In this document: positions 33,501 through 48,272 of the stretch, piece by piece
Numbering within the stretch: position 1 is the first letter of the stretch
Layout of the letters: each line of letters opens with the position of its first letter
Assembly: GCF_028476545.1 (NCBI RefSeq)
Contig: NW_026731642.1
Location: forward strand, 186,001-250,000
DNA length: 64,000 nucleotides
Direction: 5' to 3'
From: Physella acuta
Taxonomy: Eukaryota; Mollusca; Gastropoda; Physidae
Translations under genes and position numbers: made by a program
Notes under the pieces: generated by a model
The model's database searches: none
What the model was told of the DNA's origin: nothing
What the model saw: only the letters and a program-made list of their open reading frames with translations

Positions 33501-36500
33501 TTCTTCCAGTCTATTGCTGCCGATGCAGGACCAGAGTCTGCTTCACAACCTGCTGAGGAGGCTGTCATGAGTGATGACATTATTAAAAAGGTTGAACTCC
33601 CAATAAGTTAATTAATGATGCAATTAAGAGTGCTAACTTCTTGATATTTAATTTGATATATTATTGGGTTAATTATTAATCATTGAATCAAAGGATTTAT
33701 TTTCTTTTTTCAACATTTAATAAAGATTAATTTTGTTTCACAGCTCCAAGACAAAGCTACACTTCTTACTGCTGAAAGAAAGAAGGTAAAATTGTTTCGT
33801 TTTTTAAATAACAATTTATAATTATTTCCCTAAGACTTGAATGCTTCATTCTGCCCCTCAAAGAGAACTTTAAGGTGTTTGTTCACTTGTGGTGTTGTGA
33901 TTTGTCCAGCTTGTTTACTATTTCTTGTGCAAGCAGTTTTATAATGCTTTAGTTGACGGCCAATAAGTGTTCTCATTACAGCATTTTCTTTGTTAGATTA
34001 GTACACCTTTTAAATGATGGAGTAATTCAAAACATTTAATCTAAATCAATATAATTCTTTTCCAGCGTGGTAAAACAGTGCCAGAGGGATTGGCCTCAAG
34101 TGAAGATATTCGAAATTATCGTCAATTGGCTTCCCATACGGTAATTATTATTTCAATCCAGTTTGTTTAAATATTATTTAGTTCATACTATTGGAGCCTA
34201 TTCACATTTCATCATTTTTCTACATCTTTAATCAGTTTTGCTGAAATAATTGAATGCTTGTCAGTTGTTCCAAACTGAAATACATCATATTACTTTTTAG
34301 TAATAGGCAGGACATGCATCTATTGAAGAGCTTTTTATTCTAGGGTCTACACAGTGCTAGTGTTCCTGGTATCCTAGCTGTTGATGTCTGTCTAAGAGAC
34401 ACCTCCAGGATTGTCACTGGTGGCAATGATAAGAATGCTGTTGTCTTCAACAAAGATACTGAGCAGGTCATGGCTATCCTCAAGGGTCATACAAAGAAAG
34501 TTACAAGTGTCATCTACCACCCCGAGGAGGTACATTTTATGTGTTTTATTTTTTATGGTCATTAAGATTTTTTCATTATCCTCTGGTCTGTCTTCTTTTC
34601 CTCTGCTTCAGTTCTGCTTTTTTCTAGTATAACTAATTAAGCATATGCTGTTGAATGCTTTTCTCTAGTACTTAGTTTAAGCATTTAAGGTTAAAATTGT
34701 GTGTAGAAATTTCTGCTTTACCAATCCGATTACTTTTTTTATCTGGGTTTCATATTGATATCCTTATGAAAGCTTATATCAGTTGAAAAACTTTTTCTTA
34801 AGAGACGTTTTGTCTTTGGATTCCATTTGTACTTATCTGTTCAACTAAAATTGTTAAGTAGTATGGCTACCTTAAATTTTTTAGTGAGAAAAGAAGAAAT
34901 ACTTGTAAAATATTGGTTACTATTTGTTTGTCCCCTTGCTTTATCACTGTTTACCATCTCCTACATCCAGGAACTGGTTATCACTGCCTCCCCTGACAAC
35001 ACCATCAGGGTGTGGGGAATCACAACTGCATCCTGTGGTCAAATCATCCGGGCCCACGATGCTCCTGTCACTGGTATCAGCTTGCATGCAACAGGCGACT
35101 ACCTGCTATCATGTTCCACAGATATGGTAAGATGCATTTTCCTGTACACAAGAAAATGTTTACTTTTTTAAATTTTCTAGCATCTCATGGCTTGTAGGTA
35201 TTATTTGTCATGATTAAAATACTTGAGAGTGGATTTTTTCTATAAAGGAATTGTTAAGTCTTCAGGTGTATGAATAGATCTTTGAAACAGGACATACAAA
35301 TTTTATTTTAAAATGTGAATCTCTTATGGATTAGTTGAGTCTAAATATGTATTTAATGAACAGTAACAATATGTTAAAGTATATCACTTTTGTATGATTA
35401 TTATGACAATTAAATGTTATTAATTATCTGTCAATTTATGTAGCAAACTTCAAGTAAAAAGCCATGTTTCTTATCTTACCAAATTTGACCTGAGATTAAC
35501 AAAATTATTCTTTTCCTAGTATTGGGCTTTCTCTGATATTCGAACTGGACGTATATTGACCAAAGTTGCTGAAAAATCTGGACAAATGTGTAAGTAAAAG
35601 ATAGTGTTTTCATTTTTAAAAATTGTAATTTTTAAAAATTTCATCATATTTAAAAATCATGTCTTTTTTTACATGGCAGCTTCTGCCTTGACCTGCGCCC
35701 AGTTTCACCCTGACGGTCTCATCTTTGGCACTGGCACTGATGATTCTGTTATAAAGATCTGGGATCTTAAAGAGAGAACAAATGTAGCAAACTTCCAAGG
35801 ACACCAAGGGCAGATTACAAGCATCTCATTTTCTGAAAATGGTGGGTTTTCAATCAAGTACTTTCATCACAAAAATATTAAAATTTGACATCATGAACAA
35901 CAGGTGGCCTTTGTGAAAATCTGTGTAGTCTACTTCATCATCCCTAACTGTACATGCCCAAGACACATGGGGCAGTTAAAGTAAGAGTATCTGTTTGAAA
36001 GATCTAGGTATCTATCAGCACTATGCGCAGCAGCCTTTCTTTCTAAAGTGAGTCAGTTACCCCTCAGAGTTGAGTTGACTCTGGGACATCCTGAATCCAA
36101 ACCAAGATCCTAGCTTGAGATTTTACTTTAAGATTTTTTAAACTGTTTTTTCACTAGCACTGTTATTGTTTCAGGTTATTATCTAGCAACATCAGCTGAA
36201 GACTCAGTTGTTAGGTTGTGGGATCTTAGGAAGCTCAAGAACTTTAAGACTCTACAGTTAGAAGATAACTATCAAGTCAAAGGGCTTAGTTTTGACCAGA
36301 GTGGAACGTACCTTGCTGTAGCTGGCTCTGATGTTAGGTGAGATTATATAAAAATTTCAATTTTTGTTAAGATAATTGTAATTTTAATTTTATTATTCAT
36401 TTTTTTAAACTGAATATTTAATTTTTTGCTGATGTGATTTTTAAACTTATATTTTTAAATTTATTTTAATTTACTTACTGAAAGTGGGAACTAAAAATTT

Positions 36501-36770
36501 ACTTTTTATGCATATTTCATTGTTCTTAAATTAATTTCTCAATCCATATTTTGAACGATTTATGATCATTTTACTTTTTTAGTATAGTTTGTTTCAATAA
36601 CTGGTGAATGTTTTTATTTCAGGGTGTATTTGTGCAAACAGTGGAGCGAGCTTGCAGTTTTTAATGACCACACTGCTGCTGCCACTGGGGTGAGATTCGG
36701 CCACAACTCAACATTCATTACATCCGTCAGTATGGATCGTTCAGTCAAGTTTTTTGGTCCTGTTGAGTAA
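30584..36770 (+). CDS. PRPF19: Pre-mRNA-processing factor 19 (U-box E3 ligase, WD40)
   Basis: Fifteen exons: 30584-30602, 32406-32555, 32757-32833, 32940-32997, 33084-33167, 33320-33393, 33510-33590, 33744-33785, 34066-34140, 34344-34529, 34971-35126, 35520-35589, 35680-35841, 36175-36337 and 36623-36770. They give 514 residues (human 504) with phases agreeing throughout. The N-terminal U-box reads [21 protein letters not shown] coiled-coil segment ([20 protein letters not shown]) for tetramer formation follows, then seven WD40 blades from about residue 225, for example [20 protein letters not shown]. It is the core of the spliceosomal Prp19/NTC complex and builds ubiquitin chains. Exon 1 is only 19 bp and encodes MALCCA, where human has MSLICS. 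The exon 7 donor GTTGAA is weak but phase-correct. Confidence 0.96.
31122..31800. mobile_element. MULE-like MITE with long inverted ends in PRPF19 intron 1
   Basis: Inverted ends of roughly 90 bp. The left is GGTAAAACT...ATTTTAGCGTATTTTATT, and the right read in reverse is GGCAAAACTCCATTTTAGCG. It is flanked on both sides by the 9-bp repeat TCAATTTCT (31113-31121 and 31801-31809). Long inverted ends plus a 9-bp target duplication fit Mutator-like elements. The 679-bp element has no recognisable transposase. Confidence 0.75.
35935..36120 (-). repeat. SINE (tRNA-derived family)
   Basis: Reverse copy in the intron between PRPF19 exons 13 and 14, with CCCAAGACACATGGGGCAG, AGCACTATGCGCAGC and GTGAGTCAGTTACCC. 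The head is degraded. Confidence 0.75.
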
Positions 36771-39700
36771 AAGTTTGATGTGTGTGAGACTGTTTTATTA
36801 GGCTAATGGAGTTACACTTATTTTATTTTAATGGCTAAATTTTTAAGAGAAGTAGTGATTTGGTTTTCTAAAGTACAAGATCTGTTATGATAATCACTGT
36901 GTTTTCCTTTTATCCTCAATAGATGTTCATATATGTAATTTTTCCAATGTTTTAGGAAATTTCTTTGTTTAAAAATTTTGATAAGAGCTTAAAAAAAGTA
37001 CTTTTAAACTTACATTTCACTATTACTACCTTAAAATGTAAACTAACACTGGAAAAAAAAAATTTCATAAATCTGATTGAAAGAACTGCAGCTGGAATAA
37101 AGAGGTCTGGGGGTCGTCTATCCTTAAGTGTTGGTTGTTTGGAACATCAACTTACACTGATTTGCCTTATCAGTGTTATTTCACCCCATGCTAGTTAAAC
37201 TTTTTAGAATGTACAGGTTATACTTTTAGTGGGTATCAAATGTGTTTTTATAATATCCGAGTAACACAATACATCTGAAAAGACTGTTTGGTGGGGAGTT
37301 GTCTTTGTTTCATGTCATAAACAGTTTGTTTTGTGGCTTTGTGTGAATGTTTTTTGTACATTTGATGAGGTTTTTACTATACTTGCAACTGTTGACCAAT
37401 GCTGGGTTCAGTGAGTGTTTAGTCCCACATAAACAGCTCAGTACTCTGTAGCTTTTATTGAGACACTTGACTTGATTCAATAGAAGTTAAGTTTAACATG
37501 TACTATACTACAAAAAAGGGAAAATTAAAATGTATATTTTTGTGATCAAGTGTTTAAGAAACTAGTAGTGTATTTCCATTTATGATTCATGTCTTATGAT
37601 TTTTTTTATATTAATTAAAGCAAATGAGAAAATTTTTAGCTTATAAAAATCATGCCTAGACTTGAAACAGATTTAGTACTGTAACAGTTAATATTAATTC
37701 ACTCAAATTGTTTTTACTTTTCATTATTTCACAACTATTGTTCATCTTCTATATTAAAAGCTGTAATGCCAAGTGTTGTTGGGTTTGAAGTTTTGTGTAA
37801 AGTCTCTTGGTTTTTTATATCGGTTTAAAAGACAAAACCGTAAACAACATTGTTTTTGAATAATTTTTATTAAAGTAAAATACTTGTTAAACAACTTCTA
37901 TAGAAAGTATTCCAAGATTCATCTTATCTGAGTATCTTTTCCCATAATCTCTTTCAGTTGATCTAAATCACAATAAATGGAAACCAAAGCTTTGTTTCAT
38001 ACCTCATACACTTGATAAAATCATACTATCTATTAAAAAAACAAAGCAAGCTTGAAGCGAAAAATTCACTTTGAAAAAGAAGTTAATACAAAAAATACAA
38101 CAACAAATGTGAACAGTATAATAAAAATACATTCAAAAAGTTATTACAGAAAAAAAACATTTGATATTGTCATTTGCTAGTTAGTATTTATATAGGGCAT
38201 TGGCAATTTAATAGCATCTTTGGACTTGCTTGTTCTATTTTAAATGCAATTTTTTTAATACCCTAATGCCATTTTAAATAAGTTAAATTAAAAAAAAAAT
38301 CAAATTAAAAAAAAACTGGTTTAAAGGCCATCATAGTTTGTCATATTCTGGATACCCCTAAATTGTATCCAGTTGTCATGAATACTTTTAAAAAAATATT
38401 GCTGTAAAAGTTCACAGAAGTCTATAGTAATGGTGATGTCAGCATTCAAACAATATAAAAAGAAACACAAAAGGTAAAAGAAAACTTGTGTAGGATGTGG
38501 CTAGTTGCATGAAAATTGTACAAAAGATGGTGTAAATTTGTTCACTTTTAAGTCTCTTCATCTTGATCTTATGTTTATTAAAAAGTCAGTTTTTAAAAAA
38601 GCATACCATTTTCAAAATAACGTACATTTGACTTTTTTATTTATATTTTTGTCTAGTAATTATTAGCTCCAAGTGAACAGTTACTCTTTTAATTCATTAA
38701 AAATGAAAGACAATACTTAAAAACATGGCCACTAAAGCCTAAAGAGATCAATCATTCATTGACAGTATACCAGAAGATAGACAGTAAAGGGAGGGAAGTT
38801 TACATGGATATGTTACCATACAAAGTAATTTACTGGAACAGCTTTACTTTAATAAATAAAAACTTGGAATAGGTAAATAAATCTTTTCCTGTAAAAATGT
38901 TAATCAAACACACACAGAAGCTTATTAAGTTAAAATATTTACAGCTTATAACATTTTAAATAAAGTTTAACTTGACTACACAGAAAAGCAACAAGAAAGA
39001 GCACAAAAATGGTTTGATTTAAATAAAGTATCATCACAATAACCAACTTCCTATGCACACAAATTTGGTCCACTTTATTCGACATTTATCAAGTTTGGCT
39101 AATTAGGGAATGGAATAGAATTTGCATCTCTTCCCTCTGGAAATGTTTTTAAAAAAACCATGAAATTTTAAAAAATTGTCTTTTTCTTATAAAATATTTT
39201 CTTTAAAATTTTTAAGTTAAGTAATTGTATTGAATTTTTTGTAGCCTTTCATAAGTTTAGTGACTTAAACTACAGAAAAATAATATTAAAGAAGAAATAA
39301 TTCCACTACATAGAGAACAATAACATATCTTTCAACTTTTCATACTGGAAATTGGATTTCATAATAAATAAAAATGATCACAACTTAGAACACAGATATA
39401 TGTAAAACATGTATATAACAGAAAATGAAATAATATCTTACGTTAATTTAAAGTAAATATGTTTTGTAGCAAAGTATTATACAACTTCTTATAATGTTAT
39501 TTTTATGCATCCAAATGATAGTTTCATGAGAAGTTAATTAAATGTTTACTTAATCATTTGTACAGCGTTGACAGATTACACCCAAATAAATTTTTTTATT
39601 GTTTTTAAGCTTTGTCCCAAAATAAAGCTATTGAGTGTCTTAATGTTTATATATTTTAGCATAAATAAAATCTTATTTATAAAAAAAAACACTTGAGCAA

Positions 39701-41392
39701 TCAATTGAAACAAAGTACATACATAACAAAGTAGTGATTAAAGTTTCAAGTACAGATTACAACTTGTTTCAAATCTCAACAGGATGAATGTAGGCTGTGG
39801 TTCAAAGCTTCTGATAAAACTGTGTCTGGTTATAGTTATAGTCAATAAGGCACTAAGAAAAGAGATGTGGTTTCATTTCATTAAATCTAAAACTTACTCC
39901 AGACTTAAATCTTGTACTTGTTCCAAACTGAATTTAAACCTAAACTTGTCCATCTACACTTATTATAAATAACACAACTAAACGATCACTTATCTCATTA
40001 CTTGACCAAATACGGAACCAAATCCCCATCATAGTCCAATTGTTTCACACCCTGTTATCCTTAAAACAAATTCTTTTACACAAGTTTTTAAAATAACAAA
40101 TTAATCATTTTCACTAAATCTACCAATTTGTTGTTGGTATAAAGTGTAATTTGAAAATAATTTTTTTAATATATAAAGAGCTGCGATAAAAGTTTTAACA
40201 TATTTTGAGAAATTTATGAATACCAAAATATATGATGCTACCAAACTTTTTCTTAGTAACAAGTTTAAATTCGTAACATAAGAGCCACATTCAAAATTCA
40301 TTCTATAGCTCTCCTACAATAAAGTTAGACCACAGACCTACTCCATAGCAAAAATTAACAAGGGAGGCTAGCCACAAGGTCAACATTAAAATTAACAAGG
40401 GAGGCTAGTCATAAGGTCAACATTAAAATTAACAAGGGAGGCTAGTCATAAAAAAAGCCAACATTAAAGATAACAAAAGGGGGCATTTACAAAGCCAACA
40501 TTTAAAAAAAAACAAGCACTAAAGATGGAAAATATACCACAGCACTTAAAAAATTAAAGTTATCACTATGCTTCACAATTGATACAGGCCATTGCAAAGC
40601 TGATTTGAGTATTGTAAAGCATGTAAATCATAGAATGCCCACTTCCATATATTGACTGGATGGTTGGTTGAGCTAGCATGAAGTGAGAACCTCTGAATAA
40701 ACTGATGAAAATATATATAAAAAAATGTATGGCGCTCATTGTAAAGCAATCTCTATTTCAATCAAAGCCATGACTGATATTATTTAGATATTTTGCTCTC
40801 AATACAACATGTACACATGGAATGGTTGTCAAAATGCACTAAAAACTCCAGTAGACAAATTATTTCTTGTAATTTTTTCAATAATTTCTGCATTTTAATC
40901 AGATACTATTCTAAATCTAGAAAATAGCTAGAACTTTACATTTCATATAATAAAACTTGGCTTAAAATACTACTTTATTTATATTAAAATAAAATAAAAT
41001 AGTCTTTCGTAAATGAAAAAAAAAAATTGTGATCATAACATATGAAGATATTGGATAGGAAGGATAATGTCTAGCGTCCTTTACCTCCTGAACAAAGTTG
41101 GATACCCATCAGGACAGGACAGACCCTGCCCTATACCCATCTGACCCACAGGGCCGGTCTAATAAATATTTGATACTTTTAAGACAGTTCTAGCAGTAAA
41201 AAAATTAAACCATTAAAAATAAGCACAGATTAGAACACTGAAACAACATTGAGTGCTCTTAGTTGTCACAGAGATGTATTTGCTGACAATGAAAAACTTC
41301 ATAACCAAATCTACTGGTTTTATGGACATTTATAAACATCTAAAAGTAGATGACAAAAAAAACAGAGATTTCAACTAATAGGTTAGCTTGCG
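36771..41392. other. Convergent 3' region between PRPF19 and GDPD
   Basis: The two genes end toward each other. AT-rich unique sequence, probably long 3' UTRs on one or both sides. An AATAAA near 37095 could end PRPF19. Three tandem 50-bp copies of a GGGAGGCTAG(T/C)CA unit lie near 40360-40450. A weak SINE trace lies at 41040-41145. No further coding exon is seen. Confidence 0.5.
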
Positions 41393-44300
41393 TCAATCTG
41401 TTTTGTCCCCATCACACGGACTCTGTAGCGGAGGGTGTTCTTTATCCAGGAAATTCCTGAGGAGCTGTATCCTGTCTGACATGACACCAGCTGCCCCAAG
41501 CTGATAAGCTCTTTCAAAGTCTTTTTCACGGTTCAGTACCCACAAGTACGTCTGCTGACACAAAGTCATTCAAAGAGTTTAGAAGTGCAGGTTTGGATAC
41601 ATAAAAACAATTGGCCCTTATCTAAAGTAAATTAAATAACAAGGAGTGAGCACAGTTTTACACAATGTTTCAGTCAAAAAAGGAAGTTTTAAGGCATATT
41701 TCTAAATCAAATCTGGCTCGAAATCATCACAACTCAAAATATTGAAATTTCTATAGATTTATTATATGCCCTAAAATTTAGATGTCTTGATAAGTTTAGA
41801 GGATCAAACTGAATAAGAACACAAACATATGTCTTAAAACCTTAGCAAAATAATGCAACTATTTGTTTCAGAAATTTTAGCCAAACACTTTTATCATGAA
41901 AACTGAAATCAGCAATCAATGTTGATCAACTTTGGTATAACATACAATTACAAGATTGACAACACAGTTTTTATCAATCATGCTAGTATCATAAGTATTG
42001 ACTACTTCCTTTATTTATTTATTTTTTTATTAAGACTTTTTCTGGAAAATCCAGCTTTGTAATTTATTTCTGATGAGCATTTAAAAAAAATGTTTGTGAT
42101 ATTTAATATTTAGGCCTTTTGTATAAACTTTTTTAGAAAACAATTGACTGTAAAAAGATGCTGATATATTGTATATTGTTTTAAAACATGTTTTAAACTA
42201 TATAAATTACCTGAATCCCTCTTTCATCTAAATGCTTGATTAATGATGGTCTCATTAACAGTCTTATATAATAAAATCAAAAGAATTTCAAAATGAGATG
42301 AATGTGACAAAACAGTACAAATATACATTTCAATACATTAATTAGCTAATTGACTTCCTAAATTTTAAATAAACTGTATATCATAACTTGCAATTAATTT
42401 CATGAAGATATTTAACAAAAACACAAAACAATTCTATAGAAAAGCTAAAGCCAAAACTTACTTGTCCATTAGCCAAAAAAACATTTTTGCCTTTGATCCA
42501 AGTTCTCGCTGTAGCAATTCATTTCTGAGGGAAATAAAAAAAATTAAATTAATACAACTTTTAAAAATCTTATTTTCATATTAAAATATGTTTCACAGTT
42601 TTAAATGATCATTTTAAACTATACCAAATTATTAAATGTTGTTGATTATTAACCATGTTCAGATTATTATTTATGTAAATGAATGGTAAAATGAAATGGT
42701 TAAATTTATATCACAACAAATCTACAAAACCTGGTAGCAAAGTTCCCCCAACAAAAACAACTCACGCATCCAGCATGATTCCAGGTACAACAACCTCTAA
42801 AAGGGATTCCTTAATGTGGACAAATGGTAGCAGCCCAGTCCAGAACAGGACCATAAGGACTATCACTCTTTTCAAAGAAAATATTAGAGGCACCTTTGGA
42901 TTCTGAAAGGAAAAAAAAACCTAATCTATAATGATTTTTTATGTTTTTATAAATCTGATTTTTTACCTTTTTAAAATGACATGTATAGCTAAAAGATACC
43001 TTATTTTTAAAATTAACTACACTGATTAAAAAGAAAAAGTGAAATGTAAGGAAAAAGATATGAATCAAACTCTGACCAATGCATAAAGCTTCTGGCAGAC
43101 TTCATCAGATCTGTTTCCCCAGGCTGTGAGCTCTTCTCTGTCATACTTTATTATAAGTTCATTGACCTGAAATGTAAACAACAAAAATATAATCACTGAA
43201 CATGACCTGCAAACACCAAAAACCCCATGCATTTAAAATATTATTTTCTGGATCGATCTTCCACTTTTTAAAAGAATAAAATCCTAATTAAACATAATTA
43301 TAGCAACATACCTTTCTCATTAGCAAATCATTATCTACTTTTATGTCAATATTAATGGGCATGTTGGGGAATTCTCGAAATACGTCTTCTAGAAGAGGAA
43401 TCTTGTGGTCACAACCCTCTCCATGTAATGCTATAAATTAAAAATGAACAATTAAGACAAATATTTTTTTTCCTACAACAAAAATAATCATAATCAACGA
43501 GAAATAAATAAAGCTATTTACATTATTATCGTACAACAAAATTTATAAAAATAAAACGTTACATGACCTATTTTTTTCTGCTATGACAAAAATAAGTGTT
43601 ACCCTTTCAGACCTGGTGTACCAAAGGGCAGATGAAGTAGAGTTTATCTGTTTCTGTGAGCTCGGCATATGAAGGGATAGTGTGGTCCAATACTATGCCC
43701 AGCAGCCTTTACTTTTGTTAATGTTATTCAAGGACCCATTAGAGCAGGGTGGACTTCGGGAGGTCTTACGGACTCAAACCCAAAACCTGATGGCGAGACT
43801 TTTGGGCTAGCAGACATGGACTTTACCAACACCTGACAATGCCATCTCGTATAAAAAGATATCTTACAAAAATGACCACGCCATGTTTTCATTAATTTAC
43901 TTTGTTTCAGGGTCCATGGTAAACATACATCATACATTCATATAGTTTTTTGCTAAATCTGAACCAGTGAAGATTGTTTCATTAAGTTCAAATTGTTTTC
44001 AATAAAAAAATCATAACTCATATCTTGAGTATGGCCTGTTTGTCACATATTTCTTACACCATATTTGTAATGGGAACTAACTCTAGCAGCAGCCTAGTGA
44101 ACAAAACATGGCAGAGAACCACTGCCAGTTAACAATTAGTCTGTAGTGTGTCACTGTTATAAGGGAATAGAGGTTTTGGACAACAGCCATTTTAAAAACA
44201 TATTCCCTTTCCTTTTTTTAAAGAAAAAATACATTTTCTTAGCAACTGATTCATTTAGATAATTGAACTTTACAGTCAGATGTAAGCTGAGTGTAGTTAT

Positions 44301-46013
44301 CAAATGTATTTGAATGATACAATTTTTTTAAAATTCAAGCAATACATTTTATTAGTAAGCCTTTAACTAGTAGATTTACTTACAGTAATAGAAGTCAACT
44401 GGTACAGCATTCATCATAGGTGGTAGGTCCTTTCAAAAGAAAGCAATAATAAATGTAAATATATTTTGAAGTCACTGGTATTTTGTATTATTGCTTCAGT
44501 TGAACAGAAGGATTTTGGGTCAATATGGTAAGGGGAATTGTGCATCAGGTGATTAGTATTAAAGTAAAAATAAAGAAAGTAAAGCCATCCACCCCCCCAC
44601 CCCCCCGATATCCCACTGAGCAGATGAAGCAGAGCTGACCAATTACTGTGAACCTGACATGTAAATGAAATTGTGAGGTAAGAACTCTACCAAGCTGAAT
44701 TCACTCAAACATTTACTTTCACAATAGCATACAGTCTACCACTCAACTATTTACTCCCATAAAACATAAGTTTAGCTTAGCAAAAAGGATCAAGCTTAAG
44801 ATCCCCCACCTTGTAGGTAGTTTCTGAGATTAAAACATCCACCCCACACGTCCGCGTCAAGACGTCATCATGTGACACAACCACCTGGTCATCCTTGGTC
44901 AGCTGGCAGTCTATCTCCAGCATATCTGTGCCCACTTCAACAGCACTAGATACAGATGTTACGGATACATGACAGGTTATGCCCCCTGATTGGGGTGGAC
45001 TAGATGTACTAAACGATATGGCACGAATTTCCGTTGTTACAACATGTTCATTTCAAACTACTCATACAGATTTTAATAAACAAGTATGCTTTTAAATAAG
45101 ATAGAGGTTTTATGAAATTAATATTCTGTTGCGGGCTTTTATTTTTTATTTCGTCTCATTTATGCTAAAACTGGCTAACTTAAAGCTGTTAATTAATTCT
45201 TCTTAATAAGACAATTTTAAACTTACTGTTTGAAAGCTTCCATTGTGTTTTCAATTCTTTCTGCTGCACCTGATGGTTTAAAAAAAGTTCAATCTTCAAA
45301 CAAATCTAGTAAGAAACTCTGAATAAATTTTTAAAGATTGATAAAATCTTTGCTAAGCTAGTGTAGTTTTATTTTGTTTAATTTGATAGATGAAATAAGC
45401 CCTATACAATAAAAATGTTGATGTTAAAAATGTTCTAGAATATTTTGGCACTAAAAAAATTTATGAAAAATCATTTTCTTTAAATGACTTAAGTTTTTTA
45501 TTTGAGAAATATGATAAATTATTTTGTTTTCAAAATATACATTTGCCACTGGATCTAGTTGTCCATTCAACATAAAATAATTAAATTTTTAATGATAAGA
45601 CACTCTCATAATCCTAAAAGCTGGATATGCAAAAATGATTCATTGGTTTAATTACAGTTGGATTTAGGGTTAGTGTTTGGGTCAGAAGTGGGTTCACAGA
45701 GATGGTTATGGATAGTTAGAAAATTGTGGTTGAATAATGTTTAGAGATTAAACCACACACAAATACATATGCAAGAATTTATCAATGGGAAAATATTTTG
45801 AAGATTCAGGTGAATCAGAAGAATAAAGAGACATTCATAATTAATACAACCTTACACTAATTAAAATGGAAATAAATTACGTGACTTACCACCTCTATGG
45901 CTTATGTGTTTAGCTCGAAACTTGAGGCATTTTTTTCGATGAAAAAGTTTGGGGTATTTCAACAGTAACATGGAAGTTAAAATATATCCACCGACTATAA
46001 CAAACAACACCAT
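41393..46013 (-). CDS. GDPD1: Glycerophosphodiester phosphodiesterase domain protein (GDPD1/3-like)
   Basis: Ten exons on the minus strand: 45890-46013, 45227-45269, 44810-44945, 44384-44429, 43312-43430, 43077-43166, 42766-42902, 42462-42524, 42211-42250 and 41393-41551. They give 318 residues (human GDPD1 314). An N-terminal membrane helix (LFVIVGGYILTSMLLL) is followed by KHISHRGGA and IENTMEAF. The catalytic block is TDMLEIDCQLTKDDQVVVSHD (20 residues after the leading T). Later blocks are INIDIKV, FWTGLLPFV and YLWVLNREKDF. Relatives in this subgroup act as lysophospholipase D at the ER, releasing lysophosphatidic acid and N-acylethanolamines. I cannot separate GDPD1 from GDPD3 here. The human ENLENT appears as ERIENT. 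The exon 6 donor (GTCAGA) is weak. Confidence 0.92.
43600..43850 (-). repeat. SINE, near full length
   Basis: Reverse copy in the GDPD intron between exons 4 and 5, spanning CAGATGAAGTAGAGTTTATC to the terminal ACAATGCCATCTCG. The tRNA-like head is degraded. Confidence 0.8.
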
Positions 46014-47734
46014 GATGATAAGAGGAACCAGTCAACTATGTAAAAGGCTAACACTGTCAAATTTTGTGAATTTGCCCCTTTTCAACTGGATAATCTGAAA
46101 ATAAAATGTTTTTATTTTTTAAAGAATATAAGCTTATAACTAAGCATCCCTTGGAAATAATGTATTTTATAGCCTTTGCATTTATACTGTGGTAAAAAGA
46201 CAGTGTGATTGGGGTTTCTTTTAATGCCAGTGATGAGTTTGTGATGGTTAATCGTATTACGTGCATACAATGAATGAATGGCAATGATTTCACAAATAGA
46301 TTTATTTCCACACATAAGGAAAACACAGGCTCATCTTCATACAGCTACTCTATCCTATTCCCTACCAACAACTACATCACATTCTTACTTATTACATCCT
46401 CTCAATTTCAAATGTACTAAGCATTATCTAGCACAGCAATCTCAAGTCCCACTATCAATTCTAACTCTAAAATATCCTTTGTTCTATCCTGCCTAACCTA
46501 ACCTAAGTCTAGAGTAGTGAATGAGTGAAGGGGGTGAAAGGGATGAATGCTGTTTGTATGTAGTAGCCTGTCCCTTCCCCTAGTGTATACCACTAGTGTC
46601 TTAAGCCATCTGTCATAATCTGTTTGTCTTATGTGTTGCGTAACACACAGGATAACCCGTAAAGCGTTGTCCGTGTGTTCACAACATTTGGTCACATGTG
46701 TCAATAATTCAAACATGAGTCAATATATATATATAGATCTATTTACATATGCCATGGCAGTAAAGTTCATGACTTGTGTTAGGTTTGTTTATGGTACCAT
46801 TACTATCAAAGTCAACTTTAAAAAAGAAACTATATTAGTTATGTCCCAAAAAAATATTAGATACAACTTCTGAAGACCCTTACACTGGCATTACATATAT
46901 GTTATAACATTTCTACGTTCTAGCCCCCCCCCCCCCCCCAAACCACAATTTAGCATTGCAAAACCTGCAACTTAAGGGAATGACATATATATAGTATATA
47001 GATCTAGGCCCTAGGCCTATATATATAAAAAATAAAAGGCAAAACAAAAGACAATGCATGACATGATGATGAGCGTATTTATTTAGTAGGCCTATATTAT
47101 AATTTAGGTAATATTTACTATTTAAAAATTTAAGATTAAGACTTAGTCATCATTTTAAATTTCAATCATACTCATATTCTTACTCTACTCTTAGTCTTAC
47201 ACTACAACACTCTTACACTACTTTAGTCTTACGCTTCTTACACTTACTCTTACTCGTCTTAGACTACCACTCATCTACTGTTGGGATTGTAGAGTCGCTC
47301 AAAATATAGAATAGATCTAATGTAATATAATATATAGATATGAAGTAGATTCTATTGTGTAGACCTGTCAATAATTTATAATAATGCGATTAATGAACTT
47401 TATTTCCCTGACACCAACAAATGTAAAAATGAATCATTCAATGTAGGCTTGCAGAAAATTAAAAATATGCAAACGGTTTCCGACCCTGGAGTTTGTTTTG
47501 TACACAAACCGAACAATGCTCGATTACTTTGTACTTCGTACTAGATCTAGATCTAGGCCAACCTTTGGTTCTTTTCTTCAGGAGTCCACACATATTTCAA
47601 AACTGAGCAATTTTACATTAAACTTTTATCCACGCAATTTTGCTATCCCCCCCCTCCCGAAGCACGTCTACCGCAACTCCTCAACGAAAAAGAATTTATC
47701 TACAAAATGTATACTTTTTTAAACCAGTGGACGT

Positions 47735-47800
47735 GCTTCGGGGGGAGGGGGGGGGGATGATAATGAGAAATGCCTGAAAGAAACTCTGATCCTGATACGC
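47735..47800. mobile_element. G-run MITE, family B (end fragment)
   Basis: G run followed by GAGAAATGCCTGAAAGAAACTCTG, the right end of the family seen at 61982. The left part is missing or unrecognisable. Confidence 0.5.
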
Positions 47801-48075
47801 CAGAATATATGTATTCTTATGACTTAAGTCCATCAAAATACGATTAATTAAATTTACTACACTATTCATCCAATCCTTGTATGTTCTAAAATATGCATGG
47901 TGATTTAATATTGTATATAACATGGTTATACACCGCCACCTTTCCCAATATAACACAACGTAACAAAAATTTACAAACCACCCACCAAACCATTTGTGAC
48001 AGTTATATAGCCGATCACGTATGACATGTATTTCTGCAATTTAATGTTGATGCAGGTTAGGTAGTATAATAGTTT

Positions 48076-48272
48076 CAGAGGCGTAGCGAGGGGGGGGGGG
48101 ACATATGTCAACCTTAGGGGGCGCCAAAATGGATTGGAAAAATAAATTGAAAGCTTGATGGGGGGGGGGAGTGCAAATCGAAAGTTTGAGGGGGTGCAAA
48201 TAGAAATCTTGAGGAGGGGGGTGCAAATCGAAAGTTTGTCCCCGGGCGCCGGGAAGGGTCGCTACGCCTCTG
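48076..48272. mobile_element. hAT-like MITE, family A, intact ends
   Basis: A 197-bp element with ends CAGAGGCGTAGCGA and TCGCTACGCCTCTG, flanked by a perfect 8-bp duplication AATAGTTT (48068-48075 and 48273-48280). It is the cleanest of the three copies and fixes the family's end points. Confidence 0.92.
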